From contig CM020506.1 of the NCBI GenBank assembly GCA_009823395.1, forward strand, positions 7,856,001-7,920,000: 64,000 bases of DNA, given 5' to 3'. Numbering within the stretch: position 1 is the first letter of the stretch; the number at the start of each line of letters is the position of its first letter. The position numbers were made by a program, and so were the translations under genes. Under the pieces are notes generated by a model, which was not told the DNA's origin, searched no databases, and was given only the letters and a program-made list of their open reading frames with translations. This stretch comes from Thamnaconus septentrionalis (taxonomy: Eukaryota > Chordata > Actinopteri > Tetraodontiformes > Monacanthidae). This document shows, piece by piece, positions 50,990-61,818 of this stretch.

Positions 50990-51175
50990 CCAGTTCACGT
51001 GACCCAAGTGAAAATGGTGCGTTATGTTTGGACGGAGGAGGAGACAAATATTTTTTTACATGTAATCAAAGAGAAAAGTAAAACAACCATCACATCGAAT
51101 CACAATTGCACTTTGTTGAAATTTTAGAAATATCGCTTTTATTTTGCGTAAAACTAATGGAAACGCAGCTTGTCG
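50990..51175 (+). mobile_element. TIR element copy with Myb/SANT-like remnant (copy A)
   Basis: The right part (AATTGCACTTTGTTGAAAT... GCGTAAAACTAATGGAAACG) matches the TIR element at 33173-33529. Within it, ATG 51014 to TAG 51125-51127 encodes 37 residues beginning MVRYVWTEEETNIFLHVIKE. This looks like the start of a Myb/SANT-like DNA-binding domain of the kind PIF/Harbinger transposons carry (aromatic Trp, acidic run, hydrophobic helix). Past about 23 residues it merges into the terminal sequence and stops. It is a non-functional fragment; the repeated CACGTGACC/GTCACGTGAC strings precede it. Confidence 0.5.
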
Positions 51176-51304
51176 ACAGTGACTTGTTGCTGCTTTTTCC
51201 AACGCTCGTTTCCTTCATTTCCTCAACACTGCAACTCCATTTATCTCCCACTTATGCAGCACAGCTCTCACACTTGACTCCCCGTGAAGGTTTTTGCAGA
51301 AGAA

Positions 51305-51338
<34 letters not shown>
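51305..51338 (+). repeat. (GCT)11 trinucleotide repeat, copy A
   Basis: A perfect GCT run; copy B at 56121-56157 has one more unit. Confidence 0.95.
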
Positions 51339-51872
51339 AGCTCAGTATTCTGCTCTCAGGTTATTAATTACCACCCAGTTAGCTAAACAAATATGCTACA
51401 TTGAGTGCCTAATTTCCCCTTAAACTGCGGCAGATGGATGTGGCCTCGACGCGCTGGCTAAGCTAAGCGCTCGACTTAGGCGGAGAAATATCGCACACCA
51501 GCAGCTTCCTCTCTCGGCCGCCCCGGCCTCGGCACATTAGTTAGCCGGTGAACCCTCGACGCAGAGCAGCCACACCACGGCGAGCCGAGCGCAGCCTCGC
51601 TGTTGAGCACCTGTTATTCCTGTGTTTTTAGGCGGGAAAATGAAAAAAAAAAAAACGAGAAAGTCGAGGGGGAAATTTGCACTTTGCGAGCAGTTTTTTC
51701 TCTCTTTGGACGCAGCTTTAATTGCTGTTTATCACCTTGGAAACTGTTTTCCTCCGTATTAACTTCAAGTTTTGGTTGAGTGATGTTTAATTTAAATTCT
51801 GAGCGTGCACGTGCATGCCAAACGGGGCAGGCTATACTTTATGTGCATGTGTGAATTTATAAATTAGCGCAT

Positions 51873-51873
<1 letters not shown>

Positions 51874-51902
<29 letters not shown>
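51874..51902 (+). repeat. (AC)n microsatellite, copy A
   Basis: A perfect CA tract; its counterpart in copy B is at 56692-56721. Confidence 0.95.
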
Positions 51903-51905
<3 letters not shown>

Positions 51906-51949
51906 CTCCAGCAGAAAATAGGAGCCAAACTCCAAAGTTACATCTAAAA

Positions 51950-52025
51950 GCCTAATGGGAAATCTCTCCCTAATTAAGATGTATGAATAATTCAAGCTGC
52001 CTGTGCGCTTAATTAGCATTCCATC
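51950..52025. promoter_or_regulatory. candidate conserved element in copy A (counterpart about 56765-56845)
   Basis: A unique block with GCCTAATGGGAAATCTC, CCTAATTAAGATG and GCTTAATTAGCATTCC sites, nearly unchanged between the two copies. It could be a homeobox-bound element that is now present twice. Conservation across species is untested. Confidence 0.22.
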
Positions 52026-54892
52026 AGTCCTCGGCGGCGCTGATTTGCGGTCGAGACGCCTCGCTGCTGCTGGTTAGGGCCCGAGAGTGAGGAGGGACGG
52101 CTGGAGTGGCCGGAGCGGCGGCGCCCAGAGCATCGTGACGGAGAATCCTGCCACCAAGTTTTGTTTTTATTTTTTCTTTTTTATTTTTTTGTTTTTCCGT
52201 CTTTGCGACCAGCAACATGGATTCTTTATTAGCGTTATCACCTAGAGCCTTGTTTGAAAGAGGAGTAACCTCCGCAAAGCATCTGTGCTCTGTTTGCACT
52301 TTCCTTAAATTATAAAGAGGGTCATTTTGCACTGTATGTAATTGCTTGGTTGTCCTGTTCGTCTCACTATCTACTGACGGTGGCGACAAACAGACGAACT
52401 CACTCAATGCTAACGATAACATGTCCGGTCTGTAACTGCTGTCAAACAACACCTGAAATTTGCTGGAAAGCAAAATGATGTTCCATCTTCTGGCTGCAAT
52501 ATTATGTGCCATTGTAACGTGACATTGTCGTAAAAAAGTCCTGATTGTTCCGTGAATGTCAGCGACATCCTTGTTTGCTCGATGCAGATTCCCTACCTGT
52601 AAAGGTGCACAAAACTATGACATCTAGTGGTGAAATGATACCATATGTCGCTTTTAAACAATGTATTGTGCCAACACACAGCTACTGTGTCCTCTGGCAC
52701 CAATAGGAAGCTGCAGCAGCACCGCACTTCCATAAAATCTGATTGGTGGCCTTGGAGGAGAATCTTTTTCTGAGTCCTAAAAGTTCTTTAAAATGTCCAA
52801 AAACTTTACCGCGCTGAAAGTAGCGGGATCGCGGCCTCCACGGGGTTATCATCCCGCCTCGGGAGAGGGGCGCCGTGTAAAGCGAGTGCAGAAACGCGCC
52901 ACGGCGGAGGTCACACCATACCGCCGACCTCTAATGAAAGCCATTACTTTATTTATGGCGCCGGCATTACCCCTGGCGTGGCGGCGTGCTAGGATCATTT
53001 TAAACATTGAAATTTGACTGTAAATAGCTGAGAGTGTGTGTGTGAATGTTAGGGCAATGTTTGTGCATTATTAACTGTTTTACGCCTCAGGATGCGACTC
53101 GGCACTTATCTGTATTCACACGCATATCACTTAGTATGCTACTGCAGGATCCCTGATATCACAGTCATTGAAGAGGAGGTTAGCCATCTCCAGCCAATCA
53201 GATGACGGCAACGGAAGCGTACCATAGCCAGAGTGCAGTTTACCCCAGAGTTACGCACTAAAATATGATAGTGAGGTTTTGTATTGTCTAATCACCAATA
53301 TTTTCTGGCAATATGTGTCTCCATTTCTTTAAATACTTGCCACCTTGTTTTTGACCGCTGAAGAACTTGAGTGATTTTGTGCCTTCAAAAGCACTGCCGT
53401 TTTGGCAGAAGAGCTATAAACAGAGGGTTAAATGTGCTGCTTTCACTGAGAAGTGAAGAAGGTTTTTATTTTTTGTTTTTGTTAGTTTTTTATGTTTAGT
53501 ATTGCAGAAGGCAGTTTCACTAATTGACCAATGACAGATTGAAAGTAGAAAGGTGTTCAGGCAACCGAGGAAAAAGTCCAGTCACCTCACTCTGGGTCGC
53601 TCAGGAGACCCGCATGTCGCGCAGCCACCTCGAGCACCAACGCCCCCCTGGCAGAGACTTGGGGGTCCGGACAGTGAAGACATCACTCCGCCTCCTCCGC
53701 CGCCTGTCAGCTGAGCCGAGGGAGGCGCAGACTGTGTTTTGCAGCAAACTGCCTCAGTGAAGTCAACACTCCTTTCGCACTCAGCTCTTTGCTCCTTCTG
53801 CGCTACTCGGCGGCCCAAACTCGGCTGCCCACGCCAGGAACAGCTGCGCGCCTCCAAGTACTGTATTTTCTAGAAGAGCTTTCAAGGCTTTTTCCGATCA
53901 TTCAGGTGGCTCCAGAAAAAAATAAATAAATAAAAAATAATAAACTGCAGAGGCAAACAACAAGAACTTTCATGCTATTCATCTATTATGTATTTATTAT
54001 TATTTTATTTTAAAATGTTTTCCCAAAAACCTCAGCATAAGCACAGTTGTTTATTTGTTACAATAAGGAAGGCTTAAAGGTTTCAGTTTTATGCAGAAAA
54101 TCACTTCTAACACTTTGCCAAAATATTCAAGTCCATCCTTCCTCTTTACTCTTTACTCTTTTTTTTACTCACGCCACTTTTCAAAATGGTCGCATTTGTG
54201 ATGTCTAAAGGGCACCAACACACCAATCAGGTGTTGGCTCCGGCCTCTTGTTTTTTACACCCATCCAGGCATGTGGAAGGTCAAGCAGTTTGTTAGTTTT
54301 TGCAACGGGCTGTAAACAGAGGAGCTAAATATACTGTTTAGTTTACAAGTTAAATCATCCAAAATAGAAACAATACATGACTTTGGGCCTTAAAATAGTG
54401 CTGCCAAGTGCTGCTGTCATTTGAGTGGAGCATCACATCGTCTTTGTATTTCTTCAAGCTTCGATCACTTCCTGTCAGGACACCTTGTGAGTCTGTTCTG
54501 TAACAACACCGTGACGTTCCTTCTCTGATAAATCGCAGTTTCATTTCCAAACCCTGTCATCATTTTTTTCCTGCATACCCTTCGTTTCCCTGCCGTCCTG
54601 CTGCAGTTTCACTGACACAGATACATCAAGAAATAACCAAAAGAGCGAGACTTTCAAAAAGCAGCACACAACTCTCTCAAGCAGCCGAGCAGCTGCCACT
54701 TCTGCTGGCGAGAACACAAAGTGGCGGGCGAGCTGGGACGTCGCTGCTGCTGCCCCCGCCCCCCGTCTCCCCCCCACCTGGAACCGTTGTCCTCGCCGCT
54801 CGCTGCTCAAGGACGCCTGGAAAACTCTGAGCTGATCAAAGTTCGATTATGTAGACGATGATCCTGAGGAGCGTCGAGGAGCAGCTGCTGGG

Positions 54893-54894
<2 letters not shown>

Positions 54895-54957
<63 letters not shown>
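54895..54957 (+). repeat. (GT)n microsatellite in copy B, 63 bp
   Basis: A perfect GT tract, the counterpart of 50092-50152. Confidence 0.97.
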
Positions 54958-54961
<4 letters not shown>

Positions 54962-55794
54962 GTGTGTTTTAGGGAGAGAGAAAATTCCACATCCCATTTG
55001 CAAAACAGTTACACGATTAAAAACCACGGCCTTCACTTTCGGCCCCATTTTACATTGTGTTGTTGGTTGTCGTCAGCGCCACCGAGTGGAAGGAAATTCA
55101 GCTCCGCTTTGCTTTGAAAAGAAAAAAATGCCTGTAAGATGATTCAAAAACTGCTTCCTTTGTGTGTTGTTGCTTTAATTGTTGTGACTTTCAGCTGTAG
55201 TTTTAATTTCCTGTCGGTCTGAATGGTAAAAACATCTTCTCACTGGGTTTAGCTTGTTTGGTGTCTCAGTAGCAGATTTTGTATTTCAGACTTTTGATAT
55301 GTTCTTGTCAAAAGTTTTAGTAGCCTTGGGAGTTAAAAAAAAACAAAAAACATCAACTTACATAAACTACTGCCAGTATTTATTTAGAAAACAGCAACTG
55401 CCAGGGACGCTTTGACTGTTTCTGTGCATGGATTCCAGTCTTGGCCTGCAGGTCCACAACTGGTGGAGTGTCTGACCTGCTGTCAGACGATCATCCGCCG
55501 CCCCCACTTGGGAACAAATTTGGCAACAAGCTTAAAAAAAAGATTACAAAACTCTCTGACTCTGTACGTCACACGGCATCATGTTGGTGTTGAACTGCAA
55601 AGTCCATTGTGACAAGTTTTATTGTAGGTTCACCTCAACTTTTCTTTTCTTTTCATCTCATTCTGTTGACCTACCAGCAGCCAAAGCACCGCAGCCTGAT
55701 CCGATTTTTGGATTTTAAAATGTATGCATCCATCTTGCCAACGTCAAAAACACATTTTAATCGCATTTGAACGTCACCGGACGTGACGTACGGG

Positions 55795-55990
55795 GTCACG
55801 TGACCAGTTCACGTGACCCAAGTGAAAATGGTGCGTTATGTTTGGACGGAGGAGGAGACAAATATTTTTTTACATGTAATCAAAGAGAAAAGTAAAACAA
55901 CCATCACATCGAATCACAATTGCACTTTGTTGAAATTTTAGAAATATCGCTTTTATTTTGCGTAAAACTAATGGAAACGCAGCTTGTGTC
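55795..55990 (+). mobile_element. TIR element copy with Myb/SANT-like remnant (copy B)
   Basis: The counterpart of 50990-51175 within the duplication. It has the same MVRYVWTEEETNIFL start (ATG near 55828) and the same GTAAAACTAATGGAAACG end. It arose by the segmental duplication, not by a separate insertion. Confidence 0.5.
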
Positions 55991-56120
55991 GACAGCGACT
56001 TGTTGCTGCTTTTTCCAACGCTCGTTTCCTTCATTTCCTCAACACTGCAACTCCATTTATCTCCCACTTATGCAGCACAGCTCTCACACTTGACTCCCCG
56101 TGAAGGTTTTTGCAGAAGAA

Positions 56121-56157
<37 letters not shown>
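56121..56157 (+). repeat. (GCT)12 trinucleotide repeat, copy B
   Basis: A perfect GCT run, one unit longer than copy A. Confidence 0.95.
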
Positions 56158-56690
56158 AGCTCAGTATTCTGCTCTCAGGTTATTAATTACCACCCAGTTA
56201 GCTAAACAAATATGCTACATTGAGTGCCTAATTTCCCCGCTAAACTGCGGCAGATGGATGTGGCCTCGACTCGCGCTGGCTAAGCTAAGCGCTCGACTTA
56301 GGCGGAGAAATATCGCACACCAGCAGCTTCCTCTCGGCCGTCTCGGCCTCGGCACATTAGTTAGCCGGTGAACCCTCGACGCAGAGCAGCCACACCACGG
56401 CGAGCCGAGCGCAGCCTCGCTGTTGAGCACCTGTTATTCCTGTGTTTTTAGGCGGGAAAATGAAAAAAAAAAAAACGAGAAAGTCGAGGGGAAATTTGCA
56501 CGCTGCGAGCAGTTTTTCTCTCTTTGGACGCAGCTTTAATTGCTGTTTATCACCTTGGAAACTGTTTTCCTCCGTATTAACTTCAAGTTTTGGTTGAGTG
56601 ATGTTTAATTTAAATTCTGAGCGTGCACGTGCATGCCAAACGGGGCAGGCTATACTTTATGTGCATGTGTGAATTTATAAATTAGCGCAT

Positions 56691-56691
<1 letters not shown>

Positions 56692-56721
<30 letters not shown>
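56692..56721 (+). repeat. (AC)n microsatellite, copy B
   Basis: The counterpart of the tract at 51874-51902. Confidence 0.95.
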
Positions 56722-56722
<1 letters not shown>

Positions 56723-57928
56723 CTCCAGCAGAAAATAGGAGCCAAACTCCAAAGTTACATCTAAAAGCCTAATGGGAAATCTCTCCCCCTAATTAAGATG
56801 TATGAATAATTCAAGCGTCTGTGCGCTAATTAGCATTCCATCAGTCCTCGGCGGCGTTGACGGCCGGTCGAGACGCTCCGCTGCTGCTGGTTAGGGCCCG
56901 AGAGTGAGGAGGACGGCTGGAGTGACGGAGCGGCGGCGCCTCCAGAGCATCGTGACGGAGAATCCTGCCACCAAGTTTTGTTTTTATTTTTTCTTTTTAT
57001 TTTTTTGTTTTTCCGTCTTTGCGACCAGCAACATGGATTCTTTATTAGCGTTATCACCCAGAGCCTTGTTTGAAAGAGGAGTAACACTCCGGCAAAGCAT
57101 CTGTGCTCTGTTTGCACTTTCCTTAAATTATAAAGAGGGTCATTTTTGCACTGTATGTAATTGCTTGGTTGTCCTGTTCGTCTACTATCTACTGACGGTG
57201 GCGACAAACAGACGAACTCCGCTCAATGCTAACGATAACATGTCCGTCTGTAACTGTTGCCGAAACAACACCTGAAATTTGCTGGAAAGCAAAATGATGT
57301 TCCATCTTCTGGCTGCAATATTATGTGCCATTGTAACGTGACATTGTCGTAAAAAAAAGTCCTGATTGTTCCGTAATGTCAGCGACATCCTTGTTTGCTC
57401 GATGCAGATTCCCTACCTGTAAAGGTGCACAAAACTATGACATCTAGTGGTGAAATGATACCATATGTCGCTTTAAACAATGTATTGTGCCAACACACAG
57501 CTACCGTGTCCTCTGGCACCAATAGGAAGCTGCAGCTGCACCGGCACTTCCATAAAATCTGATTGGTGGCCTTGAGTGAGAATCTTTTTCTGAGTCCTAA
57601 AAGTTCTTAAAAATGTCCAAAAAAAACTTTACTGCGCTGAAAGTAGCGGGATCGCGGCCTCCACGGTTATCATCCCGCTCTCGGGGGAGAGGGGGCGCCG
57701 TGTAAAAGCAGCGAGTGCAGAGAAACGCCACGGCGGAGGTCACAATTACCGCCGACCTCTAATGAAAGCCATTACTTTATTTATGGCGCCGGCATTAACC
57801 CTGCGTGGCCGGCGTGCTAATGTAGCGCTTCTTTAGTGTTTTCAGCCCTCTTCTAATTACAGACGGTTAGCGCAATAAAAAAAAAAGGGCACTGATGAGA
57901 GCGGCAGGCGTTGGTCTGTCCGGGGTGG

Positions 57929-57930
<2 letters not shown>

Positions 57931-57974
<44 letters not shown>
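57931..57974 (+). repeat. (AC)n microsatellite, 44 bp
   Basis: A perfect AC tract. Confidence 0.95.
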
Positions 57975-57977
<3 letters not shown>

Positions 57978-58237
57978 CATATACAGGAAGAAGAAAGGCT
58001 CCTGGCGTGTGTGTAAGTGTTGGTGTGTGTGTGAGAGAGTGTGAGTGCAGCCCCAGGGAGGCGGGCTGAGGTTTTGTGGCGTCTCTGTGTGGGTTTTAAC
58101 CTTGGCTCGGGGCTAAACACACTGGGGATGTTCTGAGAGGACCTTCAGCCATCGGCAGCCGCTTCTCGCGCTGCGCCGCGGCTCCTCGGGGAGCGTCGCC
58201 ACAAACACGACTATTGATCCACTGTCATGACTCGCAC

Positions 58238-58239
<2 letters not shown>

Positions 58240-58288
<49 letters not shown>

Positions 58289-58349
58289 ACACACACAGGG
58301 CCTCCGCCTGCCTGCCTGCCTCCACTTTTTCTCTTCTCTTAGCCACAGG

Positions 58350-58404
<55 letters not shown>
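58240..58404. repeat. opposed (AC)n and (GT)n tracts
   Basis: An AC tract at 58240-58297 and a GT tract at 58353-58404 are separated by 55 bases that include CCTGCCTGCCTG. The two arms are complementary over about 50 bases and could form a hairpin or cruciform. Confidence 0.95.
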
Positions 58405-58405
<1 letters not shown>

Positions 58406-58986
58406 GGAAAGGCTAAAAAACACAGTCCACAGTCCTCACTAAGCCCCCAAATGTGTTGATGTTGAATTTTTTTATTGTTTTATTTATTCCAGTAGTATCG
58501 ACGTCGTCATCGGTGTTGTGTGCATCCTGTGGCTTTTAATTTTTTTGTCCCTTTTCTTTATTTCCGTATCGTTTTTCCGCTTCCTATTTATAGCCGCCCC
58601 GAACACTATGTTTAAAATATGAACCGTTATTTAGAATCGCATTGTGTGGGCACAGCAGCTTCCCGGAAAAAAAATATGAATAATTTATCGCCGACTGTTC
58701 GGCGGTGAATAAGTGAAGAAGAAGAATCCTTAAAAAGTTGTGGAAATATGCCGGAGCGCAGGCAGCTGCCAATCCAGACTCATTTATTTGCATACAGTGG
58801 CCATCAGTGCATTTCATGTTGATATAAGTGCACATTTCTTTAGGAGGAACAGACTGTGTGTAATTAAAGTTTTGACCAAAACAAACCCAAATATTTAATG
58901 ATAACAATCATATTGATATTTGGTGTCTCTCGCAACAATAGGAGGCCCTGACGTGTTGTCAGGCAGTTCAGCCAATGGTCGTAAAC

Positions 58987-59280
58987 CAGGGGTCGCCAAC
59001 GTGGGGGGCTACCTGGTGCCCGCGGGCACCAGGTAGCCCCCCAAGGACCAGATGAGTAGACGGCAGGCAGCTTAACCTTAACCTTGTTTAGTCATTGTTG
59101 ATAATTATTGCGAACTTATTAACATGATCAGTGTCTTTACATAGATCAGTATCATTAATAATAATATAATAATAACATATAACTGAGGAAATCTGTTATT
59201 TCAGTAGAGTCTAGCAAACTGCTTGCCCTCCTCAGGACCCATGAAGTAGCTCTTGGATTCAAAAAGGTTGGTGACTCCTG
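58987..59280. mobile_element. hAT-like non-autonomous element, ~294 bp
   Basis: Left end CAGGGGTCGCCAAC and right end (reverse complement) CAGGAGTCACCAACC fit the CAGGGGTCNNCAAC terminal repeat typical of hAT elements in fish. The right half on the minus strand (TTTTTGAATCCAAGAGCTAC) is the familiar start of the same family. A 40-bp perfect palindrome occupies 59003-59042. No clear 8-bp target duplication was seen. Confidence 0.7.
59003..59042. repeat. 40-bp perfect palindrome
   Basis: The half GGGGGGCTACCTGGTGCCCG is followed immediately by its exact reverse complement, with no spacer. It lies at the left end of the hAT-like element. Confidence 0.95.
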
Positions 59281-59491
59281 TGATTGGTAAATTTTTGGAG
59301 ATAATTTGGAAGACAGAAAGTTTGATTGATGACCGTCCTTCTCTTCCTGCTTCAAAAGCTCTCTGTGGGATCTTCATCTGCTCCTGCTGCTGCTGTCCAC
59401 GTGTGAGATGAAGAATCAGATTCATGAAGCAGCTGACTGGTGCGTCAGGTTGAAATTGGCCAAGAAGGATTTTGGAGGTGGATTTGATCAC

Positions 59492-60096
59492 TGGTGGTGC
59501 TGGTGGTGGTGGTGGTGGTGCTGGTGGTGGTGCTGGGGGTGGTGCTGGGGGTGGTGCTGGTGGTGGTGGTGGTGGTGGTGGTGGTGGTGGTGGTGGTGGT
59601 GGTGGTGGTGCTGGGGGTGGTGGTGGTGGTGCTGGTGGTGGTGGGGAGCTGGGGGTGGTGGTGCTGGGGATGGTGGGGGTGGTGCTGGTGGTGCTGGGGT
59701 GCTGGTGGTGGTGGTGCTGGTGGTGGTGGAGGTGGTGGTGGTGCTGGGGGTGGTGGTGATGCTGGGGTGGTGGTGTGGTGCTGGGGTGCTGGGGGCTGGT
59801 GGTGGTGGTGCTGGTGGTGCTGGTGGCTGGTGGTGGTGCTGGTGGTGGTGCTGGTGGTGGTGCTGGTGTGGTGTGGGGTGCTGGGGTGGTGGTGGTGGTG
59901 GTGCTGGGGGCTGATGGTGTGGTGCTGGTGGTGGTGGTGCTGGGGGTGGTGGGGGTGGTGGTGGTGGTGGTGGTGGTGGTGGTGGTGCAGGTGGGGGTGG
60001 TGCTGGGGGTGGTGGTGCTGGGGATGGTGGGTGTGGTGCTGGGGGTGCTGGGGGTGGTGGTGGTGGTGGTGCAGGTGGTGGTGGTGCTGGGGGTGA
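59492..60096 (+). repeat. G-rich GGT/GCT minisatellite, ~605 bp
   Basis: Built almost only from GGT, GCT and GGG triplets (irregular GGTGGTGCTGGTGGT/GGGGGT units). The + strand nearly lacks A and has C only in GCT. Every frame on both strands is open (Gly/Val/Trp/Cys or His/Pro/Thr runs), but this is a composition effect, not a gene. The many GGGGG and GGTGG runs could form G-quadruplexes. Confidence 0.95.
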
Positions 60097-60699
60097 CTGG
60101 TCATGATGGATGTTGCTCCGTCTCCCCGTCTTTGGTCTCATCCTCACCTGATGCTCCGCCCTGACAGCCCAGGGAAGCAGCTGGAACCTGCTACCTGGAA
60201 CCTCTGGGGAGGTCGGGGGCCAAAGGTCGGCTTCATCCCAGAGGTGGGCGGAGTCGCCCCTCTCTCTCTCTCTCTACCTCCCTCTCTCTCCCCAAGTCCC
60301 AGCAGAGCTGCAGGCGGACGAGCGGAGACATTAATCATCGACCATCCCGTCGCTTCCCGTCGTCGGCGCCACCATCAGACCAGACGAGGGACTCGTCGGT
60401 CTCACGGATGCTCTCACGTGCGCGGCTCCTATTTGAGTTCCTCCTTGATGTGCGACCCCCAGGGACCAGCTGCCAGACTCCCGACAAAAAAAGAAACAAG
60501 ACAGAGGAAGAGGCTTCAGCGAAGTCCGTTTATTTTAGTTCTTTTTTTTCTCACCTGTTGAGTCCTGTTTTTGGACGGATGTCTCTCTCGCGCTCAGCTA
60601 GTCGGTGACATCGGGTCCTGATATTTTCCAAGACGTGCCCAACCTTGAGCTCATTTTTCTGGGTGTCACACTCAAGCACCCCTCCCCTCCCCCGATGCA

Positions 60700-61450
60700 T
60701 CCCGAGGCCTGAGGCTCGGACTGATTGGCTCACACGCACTCTGGCATGCGGGGCAGGTGATTGATGACCCGGGGACTTGCAGCCCCTCCCCTTGTCCCCT
60801 CCCGCCCGGGTCGCCTGCCATCGGGTCGTCTGCGTCGGCCCGGCATTTCCCAGAACCTCAGCCGCCGCCGCCATCTCTGCCGCTGGTCGCCGCCTTCTTT
60901 TTCCCCTCGTCTGAAGTTTGAACGAGTGGAAAATTCGCGGAAGCCTTTTGTTTGTCTTCCGCCGAGTCACACCCACACAACACAACACTGAGCCAGAAGT
61001 CGTTTTGGGTTGTTTTTTTTCTCCTAGCTCTTCTCTGACCGACTCTCAACGACATGCGGGGGTCCCGTTCAGAAACGCTTCCCTCAGCAGCCTCGACGGA
61101 CGACGCGGTTTGAAGCTCCTTGCGTCAGCGTTCCAGGACTGACGTGGCGCAGCGAGCACCGCATCACCTCCTTAATTAGCACCGTTGCACCACAGCAGGC
61201 CGCCGCCCACTTCCCTTCCCGCCAGGCCCGGCCCGGCCCGGCCCGGCCCGGCCCGGCCTCGCTGCCGTGCCGCCGCGACGGGTGCGATAAAAAAGCTCTT
61301 CCATCAGCGCAATGGCTCGGCTCTTCGGGGGCGGTGGTCTGCTGAGGCAGCAAGGTGGCGCTCACCGCCGAGACCCCCCGCCGAAGGAGCAGGACGGCGG
61401 CCAGACTGTGGCTGACGGGAGACAGGAAGTGATGGTGGAGTGGAGACAGG
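60700..61450. other. GC/CpG-rich stretch
   Basis: CpG-dense sequence with GCCGCCGCCGCCATC, CGCGG and GGCCC arrays. It may be a CpG island or promoter of an undetected transcript. No start exon with recognisable coding sequence was found. Confidence 0.3.
61225..61258 (+). repeat. (GGCCC)n pentanucleotide array, ~6.5 units
   Basis: A perfect GGCCC run within the CpG-rich stretch. Confidence 0.95.
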
Positions 61451-61772
61451 AAGTGAACGATGCAGGGAGGGTGGTCCCGCCGCGAGTCATCAGCTTCGTC
61501 CCGACGCCTTCTGTCGGTTTCTGGGGGAGACGTTCCTCATCGCCTGCCTCCCCCCGAGGGTCATGAGACCACCGTCCCATCTCCCCCCCGCCATCCTCCA
61601 CCAGTTTGCTACCCGTCGCTGCAGCCGCCTGCCAGGTGGACAAAGTTGGGAGCCGCAATTACCGCTCGTCCACCAGGGAGCGGCGGCGAGCGTCTGGCTG
61701 ATGTGCTGAAGCGTGATTGGCTGCAGCTGTCTCTGCTGATGGATGGAGTCCTGGACTCCCGTCTCAGCGGGG

Positions 61773-61774
<2 letters not shown>

Positions 61775-61817
<43 letters not shown>
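61775..61817 (+). repeat. (GT)n microsatellite, 43 bp
   Basis: A perfect GT tract preceded by a G7 run. Confidence 0.95.

Positions 61818-61818
<1 letters not shown>

Larger units (their letters stand above)
48244..52990 (+). repeat. tandem duplication, copy A (~4747 bp)
   Basis: It starts at AGGATCATTTTAA (48244) and ends at GCGGCGTGCT (52990), where the same AGGATCATTTTAA starts copy B. Landmarks line up throughout: GATGCGACTCGG (48331/53091), the GT tract (50092/54895), the CTG tract (51305/56121) and CCGCCGACCTCTAATG (52921/57749). The offset drifts from 4760 to 4828 by small indels. Identity looks high in the middle and lower in the first kilobase. It holds no recognisable gene, only repeats and candidate non-coding elements. 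Confidence 0.95.
52991..57819 (+). repeat. tandem duplication, copy B (~4829 bp)
   Basis: The second, directly adjacent head-to-tail copy of 48244-52990. It starts at AGGATCATTTTAAAC and ends at GGCGTGCTAA, after which the sequence (TGTAGCGCTTC) is unrelated to the start of a third copy. Differences from copy A are mainly 1-5-base indels and scattered substitutions, concentrated in the first kilobase. The (GCT)n and (GT)n tracts differ slightly in length. Confidence 0.95.

Noticed and set aside
52024..52512. 162-residue minus strand frame in copy A
   Set aside because: In copy B the corresponding region (56830-57207) is broken into different frames by small indels, which argues against a selected protein.
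59445..60147. Long frames of 168-219 residues on both strands
   Set aside because: They are pure translations of the GGT/GCT minisatellite (all six frames open) and contain only repetitive Gly/Val/Trp/Cys or His/Pro/Thr. They do not indicate a gene.
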